Below the pieces are notes generated by a model. The model made no database searches and had not been told where the DNA came from. It saw only the letters and a list, made by a program, of their open reading frames with translations. Positions 34,233-45,376 of a DNA stretch of 64,000 nt are shown here, piece after piece. A program made the translations under genes and the position numbers. Location of the stretch: contig QEAR01000007.1 of NCBI GenBank assembly GCA_006535965.1, forward strand, positions 249,674-313,673, written 5' to 3'. This stretch comes from Spizellomyces sp. 'palustris'. Lineage: Eukaryota > Chytridiomycota > Chytridiomycetes > Spizellomycetales > Spizellomycetaceae. Position 1 is the first letter of the stretch, and the number at the start of each line of letters is the position of its first letter.

Positions 34233-35322
34233 ATGATGTCTCAGCTCGTACCTGGAGAGATCAATGAGGACGACCTGTATGCTTGGATAGATGAGATACC
34301 TTTATCACGGCCAAAGCGCAACATCCAGCGAGATTTCAGCGATGCGGGTATGGCCATTGACTCGTCATCATACCGCGGTTTCCTTTGCTAAAGTCCTTAA
34401 ATAAGTTGCGGCAGCAGAAGTTGTCCGGCATTTTTTGCCAAAACTAGTAGATTTACACAATTACCCTCCAGCAAATGGGATGGCTCAAAAGCTTTATAAT
34501 TGGAAAACACTTAATCGTAAGGGACATTTGATCGGGATGAACTGAGCATAGAGGCCATCCGGTTGATCACCTACCGTACGATATGATGTCACCAGAGAAA
34601 GTTTTTCGAAAGATTGGATACCATGTTAGCGAGGAGCTGATTCAAAACGTTGTAGCGAATCGGCCAGGTTGCATTGAATACCTGTTGCATGGGCTCAGAC
34701 AAAAGGTAGAATGCAATAAAGAAAAACGGATGATAAGATTGCGTGCCGGCTCCCACTCACGCTTCTCGATAGATCGATGCTTATCTAGCCCGACAGGTTC
34801 GACAGCATAACTCAGCTATAAGATCAACATCTGCCCTTGACCGGGCGCCATACCATGACATGACCAAAATAAGGTCAGCCCCGCAAGGGTGGCAGGCATC
34901 TGTGAGTCGTGAAGATTATGTATCCCCTCCGAAACCCCAAGCACCATTGGATTCAGTCCCACCTGTTGCGCACGTAGGGATGGCAGCGGCGAGTATGCCA
35001 ATGATGAGTGGCAAGTACCGAAACTAACCCTAGTACGATTTGATCGCTGAACATATCGTTGCAGAAGAACATCCCCCCATTATGTTTTTGGAACATAAGA
35101 GCAATCACTATGATGGTCACAAGGAAAATATGGTGGCGGAACTTCAGGAAACGGTCGAGGTAGTATCTGAAAATGCATCCATTGTCGCAGGATAACCGTT
35201 CACATATCAAGCTATTACAGATGTTGCAACTCAAAATTTGCAAGCTCGAGCAATTGGTAGACCTTAAAAACCGCCGTATCGAAGAACTAACTCTCCGACT
35301 ACGCTCACACGGATTGGCATAG
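34233..35322 (+). CDS. SPEF1: Sperm flagellar protein 1 homologue (CLAMP/SPEF1), axonemal microtubule-binding
   Basis: Six exons (34233-34347, 34406-34516, 34596-34705, 34773-35010, 35065-35159, 35221-35322) give 256 residues, close to the family's usual length. The N-terminal CH-like domain shows the signature DLYAWIDEIPLSRPKRNIQR, then DFSDAV, PKLVDLHNYPPANGMAQKLY, NWKTLN and GLRQKIDAYLARQ. The C-terminus is a short coiled coil (LQLKICKLEQLVDLKNRRIE). SPEF1 binds and bundles microtubules of the central pair in cilia and flagella, so this gene points to a swimming stage. The intron after 35010 appears to be GC-AG (GCAAGT donor); only that choice keeps the coiled-coil frame. The start could be either of two adjacent ATG codons (34233 or 34236). 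It converges on PUS1, 63 bp apart. Confidence 0.93.
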
Positions 35323-35385
35323 CTAAAACATGCAGATATAGTCTTAAATATATAGTGTCAGCATCTAACCCGTCCTACATTCGCT

Positions 35386-37403
35386 TCACTCGTCTCCGCC
35401 TTCTCCATCATCATCCAGATCTCCAACCAGGTCCGCGGCTCCGGGAGGAAGAGGTCTATCTGACTTTAACCCTTTTGCTCCTTTCTCTAGATAAGGTGGC
35501 CTGCGTTCAGTGGATATTGTACCGTCGTCGTTGAAGTACCATGCATATTCGGCTGATCTTGAATCAATAACTCGCGCCCATTCGTCAAACTGGGCGTCAT
35601 TGAGCTCTTCTTGCACCAGTCTGGAGTATATCCATTTTTCTTTAAAATCATCAATGACATCCTTGCACCAACAGCATGGTGAGATAATCGATAAACACTG
35701 AGACTTAAGAACGGCCTAACCTGATACTTGTTGAAATCAACGGCATCATCTTCCCCCGAAGAGCGCTTCTGATTGTACATTCGAAATAATGTCTAAATGT
35801 CAACACAATCGTTAGCAACAGTAACACCAACACCTAGAGGTAATATTGACGATACGGCAATTTACCTTATCCAAGAGGAGCCCCAACGCTGGTGCTTTCG
35901 GGATGTTCAACTTCTCATTCTCGAAGGTCAGCTTCACTAACGACGCCGGAGTTCCGGTTCTGACCATCATGACAGCGAGGCCTATAAACTCATATGAGAA
36001 AATGAAATGGACTTGACTACGTGTTCATCGCTAACTCACCGATCATTTTCCGAATCTGATGAAGCATGAATGATTGTCCCAGCACCTTGCATTTCACCCA
36101 TTCAATGCCACCTCGAATGATGGGATCACCGGCCTGCATTGCTCGTCTGGTCAGCTAAAGTACCTAGGGTCTAGTTCCCGATTCCGAGCCATACCTCAAA
36201 GCTGATAATATAGCGGTTTGCGCTCCTGTCTTCAAAACGCTTGTTTACTGTGAAGTTGTGGAAGTTGTGCGTTCCCTCATATTCCTTCAAAATGGACCTT
36301 AGCAGCTCTAGCTGTTCTGGTTCTATTCTGAAGCTACGCTTGTTTACCAAATCCTTCTGCTCTGTCCTTGGTAACTCCACATAATCAAAGGACAATTGCG
36401 CATCTTTTATGCCAGCTTTTTTTCCAACCGCGCTTAACGGATACCGACTTGGATCTACCGCCTGAAGTACATAGGTTGGCAAGAAATATTCGTAGATACG
36501 TGCATCGCAAGCATTTTTGGCGTGGAATGAGCGATTTGTTCTTACAAAGCCTATAATATAAATTCATATTGAGCCAGAGATACTACCAAGAAGCTTTGCA
36601 ACAAATAGCCTACCCCAAATACGAATTTGCTCAGGTAAATTAGTGTTTATCTTCTTAACAATATCCGGATCTTCGATTATCATTTTGAGAGAGCATATCT
36701 GCCCAGCAGCATGTACTCCTTTGTCCGTTCTTGCAGCCCTCATGAATGCGATCTGACGATGGCTTAAAAAACGACAGATGGTAGGGTGAAATCAAGCACC
36801 AAAAACCTTATGTGGGTCCATCGCATTATCTTTGCTAACAGCTCCGGCGGCAGCCAGCGCCTTGTGAAGTTCGAGCTCAATAGTCTCCACTCCAGGGTTA
36901 CTATGACCATAATCACCTGCTGTCAGTTCGGACCTTTGAACTGGCTGGCAATATCTGCAAGCTTACATTTGCATTCCATTATACCCAGTTCCACAATAAC
37001 CCATCAAAAGAGCCACTTTTCTTTTAGGTAGCTTTGGTTCTTTAGGCTCTCCCGTATCTTCTCTCGGACCCCAAACTCGACCTTGCTTTCTGCCCTTCTT
37101 CGCCGATGGCTGCTTTGTTTTCACGTCCGGCGAGCTAGACCTTTCGTGTTTAATTTGCTGTTGATCTGCTGATTCGAAGGCACCATCGTGACTTTTGGTC
37201 ACTTCCTCTTCAGTGTCACAGGAACGTTCAGCGTCGGCGGTTCCGGCCTCTATTGTCTCCACCTTTATCTTCTTCCCAACTGGCTCATCATGTTCCCCTG
37301 GATTAGTATCAACTACTTCGGATACTGGCCGTTTGAGGTCGGATACTTGAGCTGCATCGACGGCGACTCCACTACATGAATCATTCTTGTCCGCCTCGGT
37401 CAT
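35386..37403 (-). CDS. PUS1: tRNA pseudouridine synthase Pus1 (TruA family)
   Basis: Eight exons (37403-36967, 36900-36807, 36752-36614, 36550-36195, 36133-36040, 35981-35866, 35792-35721, 35661-35386) close to 527 residues. A charged leader of about 120 residues with a basic stretch (KKGRKQGR) precedes the catalytic domain, which starts [17 protein letters not shown]. The catalytic Asp sits in [14 protein letters not shown]; further TruA motifs are [23 protein letters not shown] and [15 protein letters not shown]. The C-terminal acidic tail ends [12 protein letters not shown]. The enzyme isomerises uridines (positions 26-36, among others) in nuclear tRNAs and U2 snRNA. All motifs are intact, so it should be active. 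It is head-to-head with the beta-COP gene, 229 bp between starts. Confidence 0.95.
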
Positions 37404-37632
37404 TTCAGCTGGTGATCTCTACCCTGGCGAGAAATAGGGCACCTAGCGAAAGGCATGCGATGTCCACGTGATATGCCCGTGCCACCAAAGTCAAGCAACT
37501 CCACGCCGTGAACCGCTCCAAAGGCTAGATTCCTGTTCGCGCGTGGGGGTTTCATTCCTTCCCAGAAAGCACACAAGGCGGACGTATCCTGGCATTCGAG
37601 GTGTTGTATTTCTCGCGTGAAACTATCGCACG
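37404..37632. promoter_or_regulatory. Compact bidirectional promoter PUS1 / beta-COP
   Basis: Only 229 bp separate the divergent start codons, so both promoters share this stretch. It carries a CCACGTGAT E-box (CACGTG at 37465-37470). No TATA box is evident, as expected for housekeeping genes. Confidence 0.6.
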
Positions 37633-40600
37633 ATGGCGGACCAGAACGCCTACACTGTAATTCAGCAGGATGGTATGTGAAGACGCGCTGCTGGAATGGT
37701 ATTGCAAGACGTTCATGGGTAACGACTGCCGCTAGATGATAAGGAGCAGCCCACCGTGCAGGAGCTGCGAAAGCAGCTGGAGACTGGCAAAGATGAACAG
37801 AAGATTGAGACCATGAAGAAGATTCTTCTGATTATGTTGAACGGGGACCCTCTTTCGCAATTGCTCATGCATGTCATCCGATTTGTCGTGCCGTCAAAGA
37901 ACAAGGCGCTGAAGAAGCTGCTACTGATTTACTGGGAAATCTGTCCCAAGACGAACCCTGACGGAAAGTTGAAGCAGGAAATGGTGCTCGTTTGGTGAGT
38001 CTACAGTACAAGGAGGTGTCGGTCCTCGATACATTACTGAAGCAGCTGTCTCCACCGCGGCTTATAGTAACAACCTTCGAACGGACATTCTCCATCCAAA
38101 TGAATTTGTGCGGGGTAGCACATTAAGATTTCTATGCAAGCTTCGCGAAGCAGAGTTACTTGAGCCGTTGGTCCCAGCTGTCCGCACCTGCCTGGTACGA
38201 ACCACATATATCAACCATTCATCCAACGATTGCTCACGCTGTGTGTAGGAACATCGTCATCCTTATGTCAAAAAAAATGCTATTTTGGCCATCTTCTCCA
38301 TCTTCAAGTATTTTGAATATCTGATCCCAGATGCCCCAGAGCTGATACAGACATACTTGATGAATGTAGGCCCTGGCTTGTGACATCCGACGGCAGAACG
38401 CTGCCAAAATTAACGTTCGTAAATAGGAAACGGATCAAAATTGCAAAAGGAACGCCTTCATGATGCTGATGAACACAAAGCAAGCACTGGCGGTCCAGTA
38501 TCTGAATACGGTTTTCAATCAGATACCAGCTTTTGACGAGCTTCTGCAGCTGTCTGTGATTGAGCTGATTCGCAAGGACTGCCGGAACCCCACTGCTGAT
38601 AAGGTGCGTGATGCTTTTTTATTAGACGAGAAAGCATGCATATCAACGTAAACCTATATTACAGGCGAGATACATACAATGTATCTTCTCTCTGCTGCAT
38701 TCCTCGTCCCACTCAGTCAAATATGAAGCAGCAAACACCTTAATCGCGTTGACGTCCCATACCTCAGCAGTTCGCGCCGCGGCCTCATGTTACATCGAAC
38801 TCGCGCTAAAAGAGTCTGACAATAACGTGAAATTGATCGTTTTGGAGCGAATCAATGAATTGCGGGAAAAACACGACCGCGTGCTTGAAGATTTGGTTAT
38901 GGACATACTCCGCGTATTGAGCAGGTTAGTAGTTTCGAGGAGCTGATGCAATTTATAGGGCACATTGCTTACAATATGCCTAGTCCCGACATTGAAGTCC
39001 GTCGGAAATGCTTGAATATTGCGCTGGAAATGGTAACCAGCAGAAATGTAAACGAAGTTGTCGGAGCCTTGAAGAAAGATTTGGTGAAAACCCATGACCA
39101 AGATTACGAAAAGGTAGACCAGGGGGACTCAGGATTCGTGAATCGCTTCTTGCTAATGCAGAGGCACGACTTCTTTTTGCTTAGAATAACGAGTACCGGC
39201 AGCTACTTATTAATGCCATCCATTCCTGTGCTATCAAATTTTCAGAGGTTGCTGCTGATGTTGTGCACGTTCTCATGGAATTTTTGGGAGAATCGAACAA
39301 TGCGGCAGCCGTAGATGTAATGGCGTTTGTTCGGTGCGTGTAAAATATTAATTGTTTGCCTTGGGAGATGTGTCTAACCCAGAACTAGTGAGGTGATGGA
39401 GAAATTCCCTGATCTGCGGCCGAGCATTATAGAAAAGCTTCTCCAGACGTTTATGGATATGAAAACAGGACGAGTCTTCCGTGGTGCGCTCTGGATCATT
39501 GGTGAATACGCACTAGATATACCTGGTGAGTTTGATGCTTTCGTAGACTTTTGAATTTTGAGCGCTGACAACTTTCAGCTATTGAGGAAACCATGAGACA
39601 AATACGCAGCGCACTAGGGGAGATTCCAATCTTGGCATCCGAACAGGTGTGTAGAGACTCTGGCACTCATTCCTACCACAATTTTAATGATATTCTGCCG
39701 TAGCGTTTACTGGAGGAGGCTCACTCAGATCAACCAGCCGCCGCGGAAAGCAGGCCGGCAGAGGTTACTTCAACGGCGCGTCGGGTACTAGCGGATGGCA
39801 CCTACGCTACGGAGAGTGCGCTTTCGTCGAAAGCCACCGACAGGGCAAAACTAGATGCGGTCAAAGCGGCATACAAGCCACCACTTCGAGGTTAGCTACA
39901 GTATATTCGCGCTGCTGATCGACAGTTGCTAAATAAGGCCGGTGTGCAGCTCTTCTTCTGAACGGTGACTACTTCATGGGAGCTGTCCTCTCGACGGCTC
40001 TCACGAAACTGGTTCTGCGGTACGCTGAGATCAATGGTGACCAGGTCAAAGTCAACACACTGAAATCAGAAGTAAGTTTTCCCCGAGAAGCTGTCATAGC
40101 TGTATAGTACTGTGTTCTAACTGCTATCATAAGGCGATGTTGATTATGACAAGCGTAATTCGCGTCGGCCGTTCGGATTTCCCATCGGCCCCTATTGATG
40201 AGGACTCTCACGATCGGATTACGACCTGCCTGCGCACCCTCTCCTTAATTCCTGAGGACGACATGATGCGAGAAATCTTTTTGGCAGATTGTAGGCGTGC
40301 TTTCACGCAGCTGGTTCAGTCCCAAGATGTAAGTTTATCGTCGCCTGGACATGGAGCTTGGATGTAGAATGTTTACATCTCGTACCTCACCACAGAAAGT
40401 GAATAAGAAGAAAGCCGCAGAAAAGAAGGAAGTTAAGGTACACGCTGACGATGCCATCTTCTTCCGACAACTGAAGTCGAGGCGAAGTACAGGTGATGGT
40501 ACAGACGAGGTAGATCATGGAACGCACCTGAATCCAAAATTAGCATGTTACTGAACCCAGGTGTCTTTTAGTATGAGTTGGACATCACGAGAGCCACAGG

Positions 40601-41683
40601 TGTAGCGGATCGCTCTGACAATCTAGCCTCCAAGCTGAGTCGGGTGGTGCAATTGACAGGTGAACCCCTTCCTGCATCAACGGTACCTCTGCATTGTGCT
40701 GACGTTTTCGCCATAGGGTTTTCGGATCCTGTGTATGCCGAGGCATACGTCAATGTACATCAGTATGATATTTTGCTAGGTATGTAAGCATTTGCCTCTT
40801 CTGTGGGCTCCGTACACTTGCTTATGATGGTTCATTACGCAGATATCCTCATTGTAAATCAAACGAGCGAGACACTGCAGAACCTCACTGTTGAATTTTC
40901 AACCCTTGGTGATCTTAAACTCGTCGAGCGACCGGCACCATATACAATTGGCCCACATGGATTCCATGGGATCAAGGCCAATATCAAGGTGAGACTTCCT
41001 CACGTCAAACCAACAAAGGGTTGCAGCTGTTGACCCGTCGGTCTGGTTGTATTTTAGGTGTCTTCGACGGAGACTGGTGTGATCTTTGGAAACATTGTGT
41101 ACGATGGCCCGTCCACTTCAGACACCAACTGTGTCATATTGAATGATGTGCACATCGACATTATGGACTACATCAAGCCCGCATCATGCACTGAAACACA
41201 GGTAAACATGGCGTATTAATTGACATGCATTGCATTATATTGACTCTTGACATTCTGCAGTTCCGAATGATGTGGAGCGAGTTTGAGTGGGAGAACAAAG
41301 TCAATGTGAATACGAACATATCGTGAGCTTATAAATGTGTTTTTCTCGACTGCGTTGCTCTGTGGCTAATTGCTCCTTGTTTCCAAAGTGACCTCCGGGA
41401 GTACTTTGATCATATCTTGAGGTCAACGAACATGAATTGCTTAACGCCAGAACATGCATTATCTGGCGAATGCGGATTTTTGGCTGCAAATATGTATGCA
41501 CGAAGCATATTTGGGGAAGATGCCTTGGCGAATATCTGCCTAGAGAAGCAGGATGACTCGATTACTGGACACATTCGCATCCGAAGCAAGACTCAAGGCA
41601 TAGCCCTCAGCCTTGGAGACAAGATCACCCTCTCACAAAAGAATGTGGCGCCACCTGTCGGTCAATCCCCTGCTTATACATAG
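37633..41683 (+). CDS. SEC26: Coatomer subunit beta (beta-COP)
   Basis: Nineteen exons run from [14 protein letters not shown] to a stop at 41683; their lengths sum to 2,937 nt, exactly 979 codons (978 residues), the normal size for beta-COP. The N-terminal two thirds are the adaptin-like HEAT solenoid ([71 protein letters not shown]). A charged linker follows (residues about 600-690), then the coatomer beta C-terminal appendage ([48 protein letters not shown]). It is part of the COPI F-subcomplex that coats Golgi-to-ER vesicles. Introns are 50-100 nt. All conserved blocks are present and no damage is seen. Confidence 0.97.
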
Positions 41684-41776
41684 ATTGTTGCTCATATGAC
41701 ATGCTATATTACAATATACGCTGCGTTTTACCTTGAAGAAACATGAGCAACAGCAGTGCGGATCTGCACTGTCCAT

Positions 41777-42445
41777 CTAATGTTGATCAACGTTAGGTGA
41801 CGTCCCGACTTTCACTACGCGGATGTGTATAGCCGAATTTTGTCTTGGTTCGGTATAAACATCTGCCTCCTATCATTTCGCGCGCGTTAGCCGCAGACCC
41901 TAACTCTTTCCAACACGTACAAAAAAGGACAGGCATACCACATCCTCTGGTTCAATATCATCTACTAGGATGACACTGGAGGTGGTTATCGTCCAGGTTA
42001 TCCGATCAGGATTCTTTTCGCGCAAGTACAAGGCCAGCTCAATTGCTCGGTTGATGGCCGCTCCAAGGCCGTGAATAGTAAGGAAAGTAAAGCTGTCGAG
42101 GTGTAACAATCAGGTCAATATTGATAATATATGCGATGTAAACGATAAGGAAAACTCACTCGCTACTGTCCAGCAGCTTTTGGGCTCGTTTCGATAGCGC
42201 TACGAATTGGGATTTGCGTGAGACGTAAATATCGTTTGCGAGGGTTGGTGGACGTGGGGGTGCTCGCTTGTGCCGTGCGTATGCTAGGGGAAATGGAACA
42301 TGAAAATCTTAGACCCGTTTTTGTTCTAAAGAACACACAAGGCATGGGTCTCTGGTAAAAGCCCGAGTATGCTTTCAGACATACGTTTTACATTATTGGA
42401 AGGTTTGGTTGTTGACTCGATAGGTTCTTGGTTTTTTTGTGGCAT
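41777..42445 (-). CDS. POP7: RNase P/MRP subunit Pop7 (Rpp20, Alba fold)
   Basis: Four small exons (42445-42385, 42283-42160, 42092-41939, 41869-41777) give 143 residues; no single frame shows the gene. After splicing: a basic leader (RHKRAPPRPPTLA), then NDIYVSRKSQFVALSKRAQK, the Alba-fold core FTFLTIHGLGAAINRAIELA, an acidic DIEPEDVEADVYTEP stretch and the typical end RQNSAIHIRVVKV. These match Pop7/Rpp20, which pairs with Pop6/Rpp25 and binds the P3 domain of RNase P and RNase MRP RNA in the nucleolus. Length and order fit the family. Its 3' end lies 93 bp from the end of beta-COP, and it is head-to-head with APH-1. Confidence 0.93.
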
Positions 42446-42696
42446 GGTGCAAACGGGACGAGTCGAGCAGGTTGCATAAATGGTAGCGTGGAAGGCATCA
42501 AACGGGGATCCGTTGTGAGGGAATTGTAATGTCGCCGTTTATTGCATGAGTTGTGTGCAAGATTCAGATCTGTTTTTAAATAAAACAAAAAACTCTTTGT
42601 AACATGAACTGTGTATCAATAAAAACCAGCCGTTCGCGGCTTACCCAAACGTGTATGACCGGCATCCCTCAGCCGCGATCTCTTCCACATCTCTCC
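42446..42696. promoter_or_regulatory. Divergent promoter region POP7 / APH-1
   Basis: 251 bp between divergent start codons. AT-rich around 42570-42625. No specific site is recognised. Confidence 0.5.
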
Positions 42697-43712
42697 ATGA
42701 CGCTTATTAGCTTTTTTGGTAATGCGTTGACAGCTTACGGTCCGGCCCTCGCAGTTTTCCTACTGTATGTAGCAAGGAATGCCCAGCTTGTTATTCTCCT
42801 CATGACAAGGTATTGCCAAACATGGAGTTGAGGTTCGCCGCGAAATGTTCCTCAACTGACTGTAGTTTCATAGTGCTTTTTTCTGGCTCTTGTCAATCCT
42901 TTTCTCTTCCGTCTTTTGGTATATTATCAAACCTCTGCAAAATGTCCCTGTCGGTACCATATTTGTCGCCGTTACATTACAAGAGCTCTTTAGATTCCTA
43001 TTCTTCAAACTCATGAGGTTTGCATTAGAACCGTTGCAGAATAGGCTGCCTTTTCTAACTGATTGTCCACAGTAAAGCCGAGAAGGGCCTTAATACCATT
43101 GCAAAGACTCCAAACTCTCCTTTAAACCGACCTGCCAATGCCTTTGGTACGTCACTAGTGATGATACTCTGATGATAACCGATATTCTGATTTTCCCCTT
43201 GAACAGTGACTGGTTTGGGATTTGGAATCATGAGCGGGTTAACGTTGTATCTATCACAACTTGCAGAGTCGTCAGGCCCAGCTATACTTGCTTGCAATTC
43301 ATGTCCTGGAATGGATGTATTCTTTGTCGGAGGTATGTAACCCAACTGTCTTGCACAACGCCCGAAAACAATGCACTTACCCACGCCATTCACCATCATA
43401 TCAGCATTGACGACCTGCCTATTTATATTTCTTCATAGTGTCTGGAATATGGTTGCATTCGATGGCTGGTACCGTGGGCAATGGCTGCCGTTTGGTTTCG
43501 TGATGATCTCTCACTATGCAGCATCATATGGGGTGTGTACCTGAGAACGTTCGATGATTTGATATCTTTTGTTGCTAATTTCACTTTCCATTGCCCAGAC
43601 GCTCTTAACGCCATCATCGATTGAGTACGGATGTGTCATAGCTTTACTGATAGACTTTGTCATATTGATAGTGTGTACGACGTTGGCGGTGCGACCGATC
43701 CTCGTCAGCTAG
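42697..43712 (+). CDS. APH1: Gamma-secretase subunit APH-1
   Basis: Six exons (42697-42809, 42874-43017, 43073-43146, 43207-43332, 43405-43532, 43599-43712) close to 232 residues, slightly shorter than animal APH-1 (about 250-265). The protein is almost all transmembrane helix and starts MTLISFFGNALTAYGPALAV. Family hallmarks: VTLQELFRFLFFKLM, FVTGLGFGIMSGLTLY with the G-x3-G-x3-G type helix, the CPGMDVFFVGA segment, and the two essential His residues in FLHSVWNMVAFDG and ISHYAASYG. APH-1 is the assembly scaffold for presenilin, nicastrin and PEN-2, the complex that cleaves single-pass proteins in the membrane. The other subunits are not in this window. Yeasts and most Dikarya lack the complex. 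Confidence 0.92.
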
Positions 43713-43901
43713 AAATCTGTAAATAGCCGATTGCCAAATGACAAGGGGGTGTATTATATTGCGATTTGGGTTCTAGTTGAATTTGTCCGAGGCGGTGGAA
43801 CGTAGTTAAAGCCCAGAGTTGTGAAAGGCCCGCTCTGGAAGAGTAAATAAATCGAGACGCTTCATGGGAGAGTACATTATATTTACACAGCTACTGAATT
43901 C

Positions 43902-45376
43902 TCATACGGCTAATGCTTCCCTTAGCAGCTTCTTTTGATCTTCGTTGAGATATGTAGGAAATTTAAGGTTGAATTGTATCAGTAATTTTCCGCGGCAGTC
44001 GGGACTCTTGGAAAGGGGCATGCCTTCATTTGGAACTTCCTTTGTGTAATCTGGGCTAAAGGATCCCAAATCGTCTGTCGATCAGCCACTGTGAAGACAT
44101 GCCAGCAAGTGTCAAATCACGTACTGCACGATATCATTGACTGGAATCTTCAAAATCCGCCCATCCAGGGTTTTGATCTCCACAATAGATCCGGTGAGGG
44201 CTCTGTACAATGGAATATCCGCCTTATAGATCAAATCATTTGCTTGTCGAATAAAACGCTCATGGGGCGCCTCCTTCACGATGAACACGATATCTGCCGG
44301 GATTTTGTTTGGCCCTTGATCGCCTTCTTGTGGGAACGTAATTCTAGTTCCTGAACGCCATCCTTTACGGACGTCTATGGTGAGGAGCTTTTCCACCAAG
44401 CTCGTGGTTGTGTTGTCGTCGTTTAGTACCTGTTTATGCAAAATGAGAAGCAGCGCGGACAAGCAAAAAAGAATGGTCGAGAACTACTATTTACCTTTCG
44501 CGAAATCTTCATTTTTTTCACTGTTCCCAAATATAACTCTTCCAACGTCAGTTCCAGGTCATGCTCGACTGGTGGGTCTTGCACTGGCCCAGTTAGAGGA
44601 TTTGCTTGATCTGCGGGACGGTTCATGCCATGAAGGCCACCAAATCTGGGACCGAACGTAGAGGCGGTGGGATCCTGTGATGGTCCAGGCACTCCTGTGT
44701 GGACTGCAAAGAAATCTGGCAATATTGGATGGCTATTAGTATGACGGGTGCTGGTAGCATTGGTACACTATACAAAAATGCCAACATACCAGCGAAAGGA
44801 TTTTTTCCTCCAAAAAACTGGGCAAACGTTTCTTCCGGGTTGCCATGATATTGATATCCTCCAGGAAATCCCTCGAAACCTGCGCAAAAGAAACGATCAG
44901 CGCCAGTCGTGAAATTGGCAACCCAAGCGGGATGTCAGGTCCATCCAAAGGGCACTCCATAGTGTGTCGTACTGTTCCTTACCTTCTCTAGCTGGAACCC
45001 CATTTTTCAGTCCGTTGGGTCCATACTGATCGTATATTGCACGCTTTTTGGCTATTAAAGGCCGGTCCAATGAGAAACTACACGTCACCACTAACAACTG
45101 CCACCATCTCACCATCATGCAGAACATCATAGGCTTCACCAATCGCCAGGAACTGTTGAATGGCCTCTGGAGAGATGTTTTTTTCGGGATGATACTGGGC
45201 AGGCAAATTAATTGATAGGTCGTTGAAAATAGCGGTTGGTAGTCGGTTCTACCACACACCTTTAACGCAAGTTTACGATAAGCTTTTTTGATGCCAGCAT
45301 CATCCACAGATCTGTCGACTCCGAGGGTTTTGTAGTAGTCGGCAACGATATGGGATGGGTGGGCGGTTGCTGCCAT
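43902..45376 (-). CDS. DNAJB13: DnaJ-family axonemal protein DNAJB13 homologue
   Basis: Seven exons (45376-45260, 45194-45113, 45051-44983, 44879-44790, 44715-44495, 44429-44125, 44055-43902) close to 345 residues. An N-terminal J-domain (DYYKTLGVDRSVDDAGIKKA) is followed by a short G/F linker with FHGNP-like YHGNPEETFAQFFGGKNPF, and then a type II substrate-binding region: GTVKKMKISRKVLNDD, KKGWRxGTRITF-like KGWRSGTRITF, EGDQGPNKIPADIVFIVKE and IVHPDYTKEVPNEGMPL. The EGDQGPN-IPADI-FIVKE block and the C-terminus match DNAJB13, a radial-spoke protein of motile cilia, better than general DNAJB1 or Sis1 chaperones. The J-domain HPD is HPE (YHPEKN), so Hsp70 stimulation is doubtful. The ATG at 45376 gives MAATAHPSHIVADYY. 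Confidence 0.92.

Noticed and set aside
41900-42109. A stand-alone small protein with an IHGLGAAINRAIE motif
   Set aside because: It is exon 3 of POP7, followed by an intron and a last exon with the family's NSAIHIRV ending.
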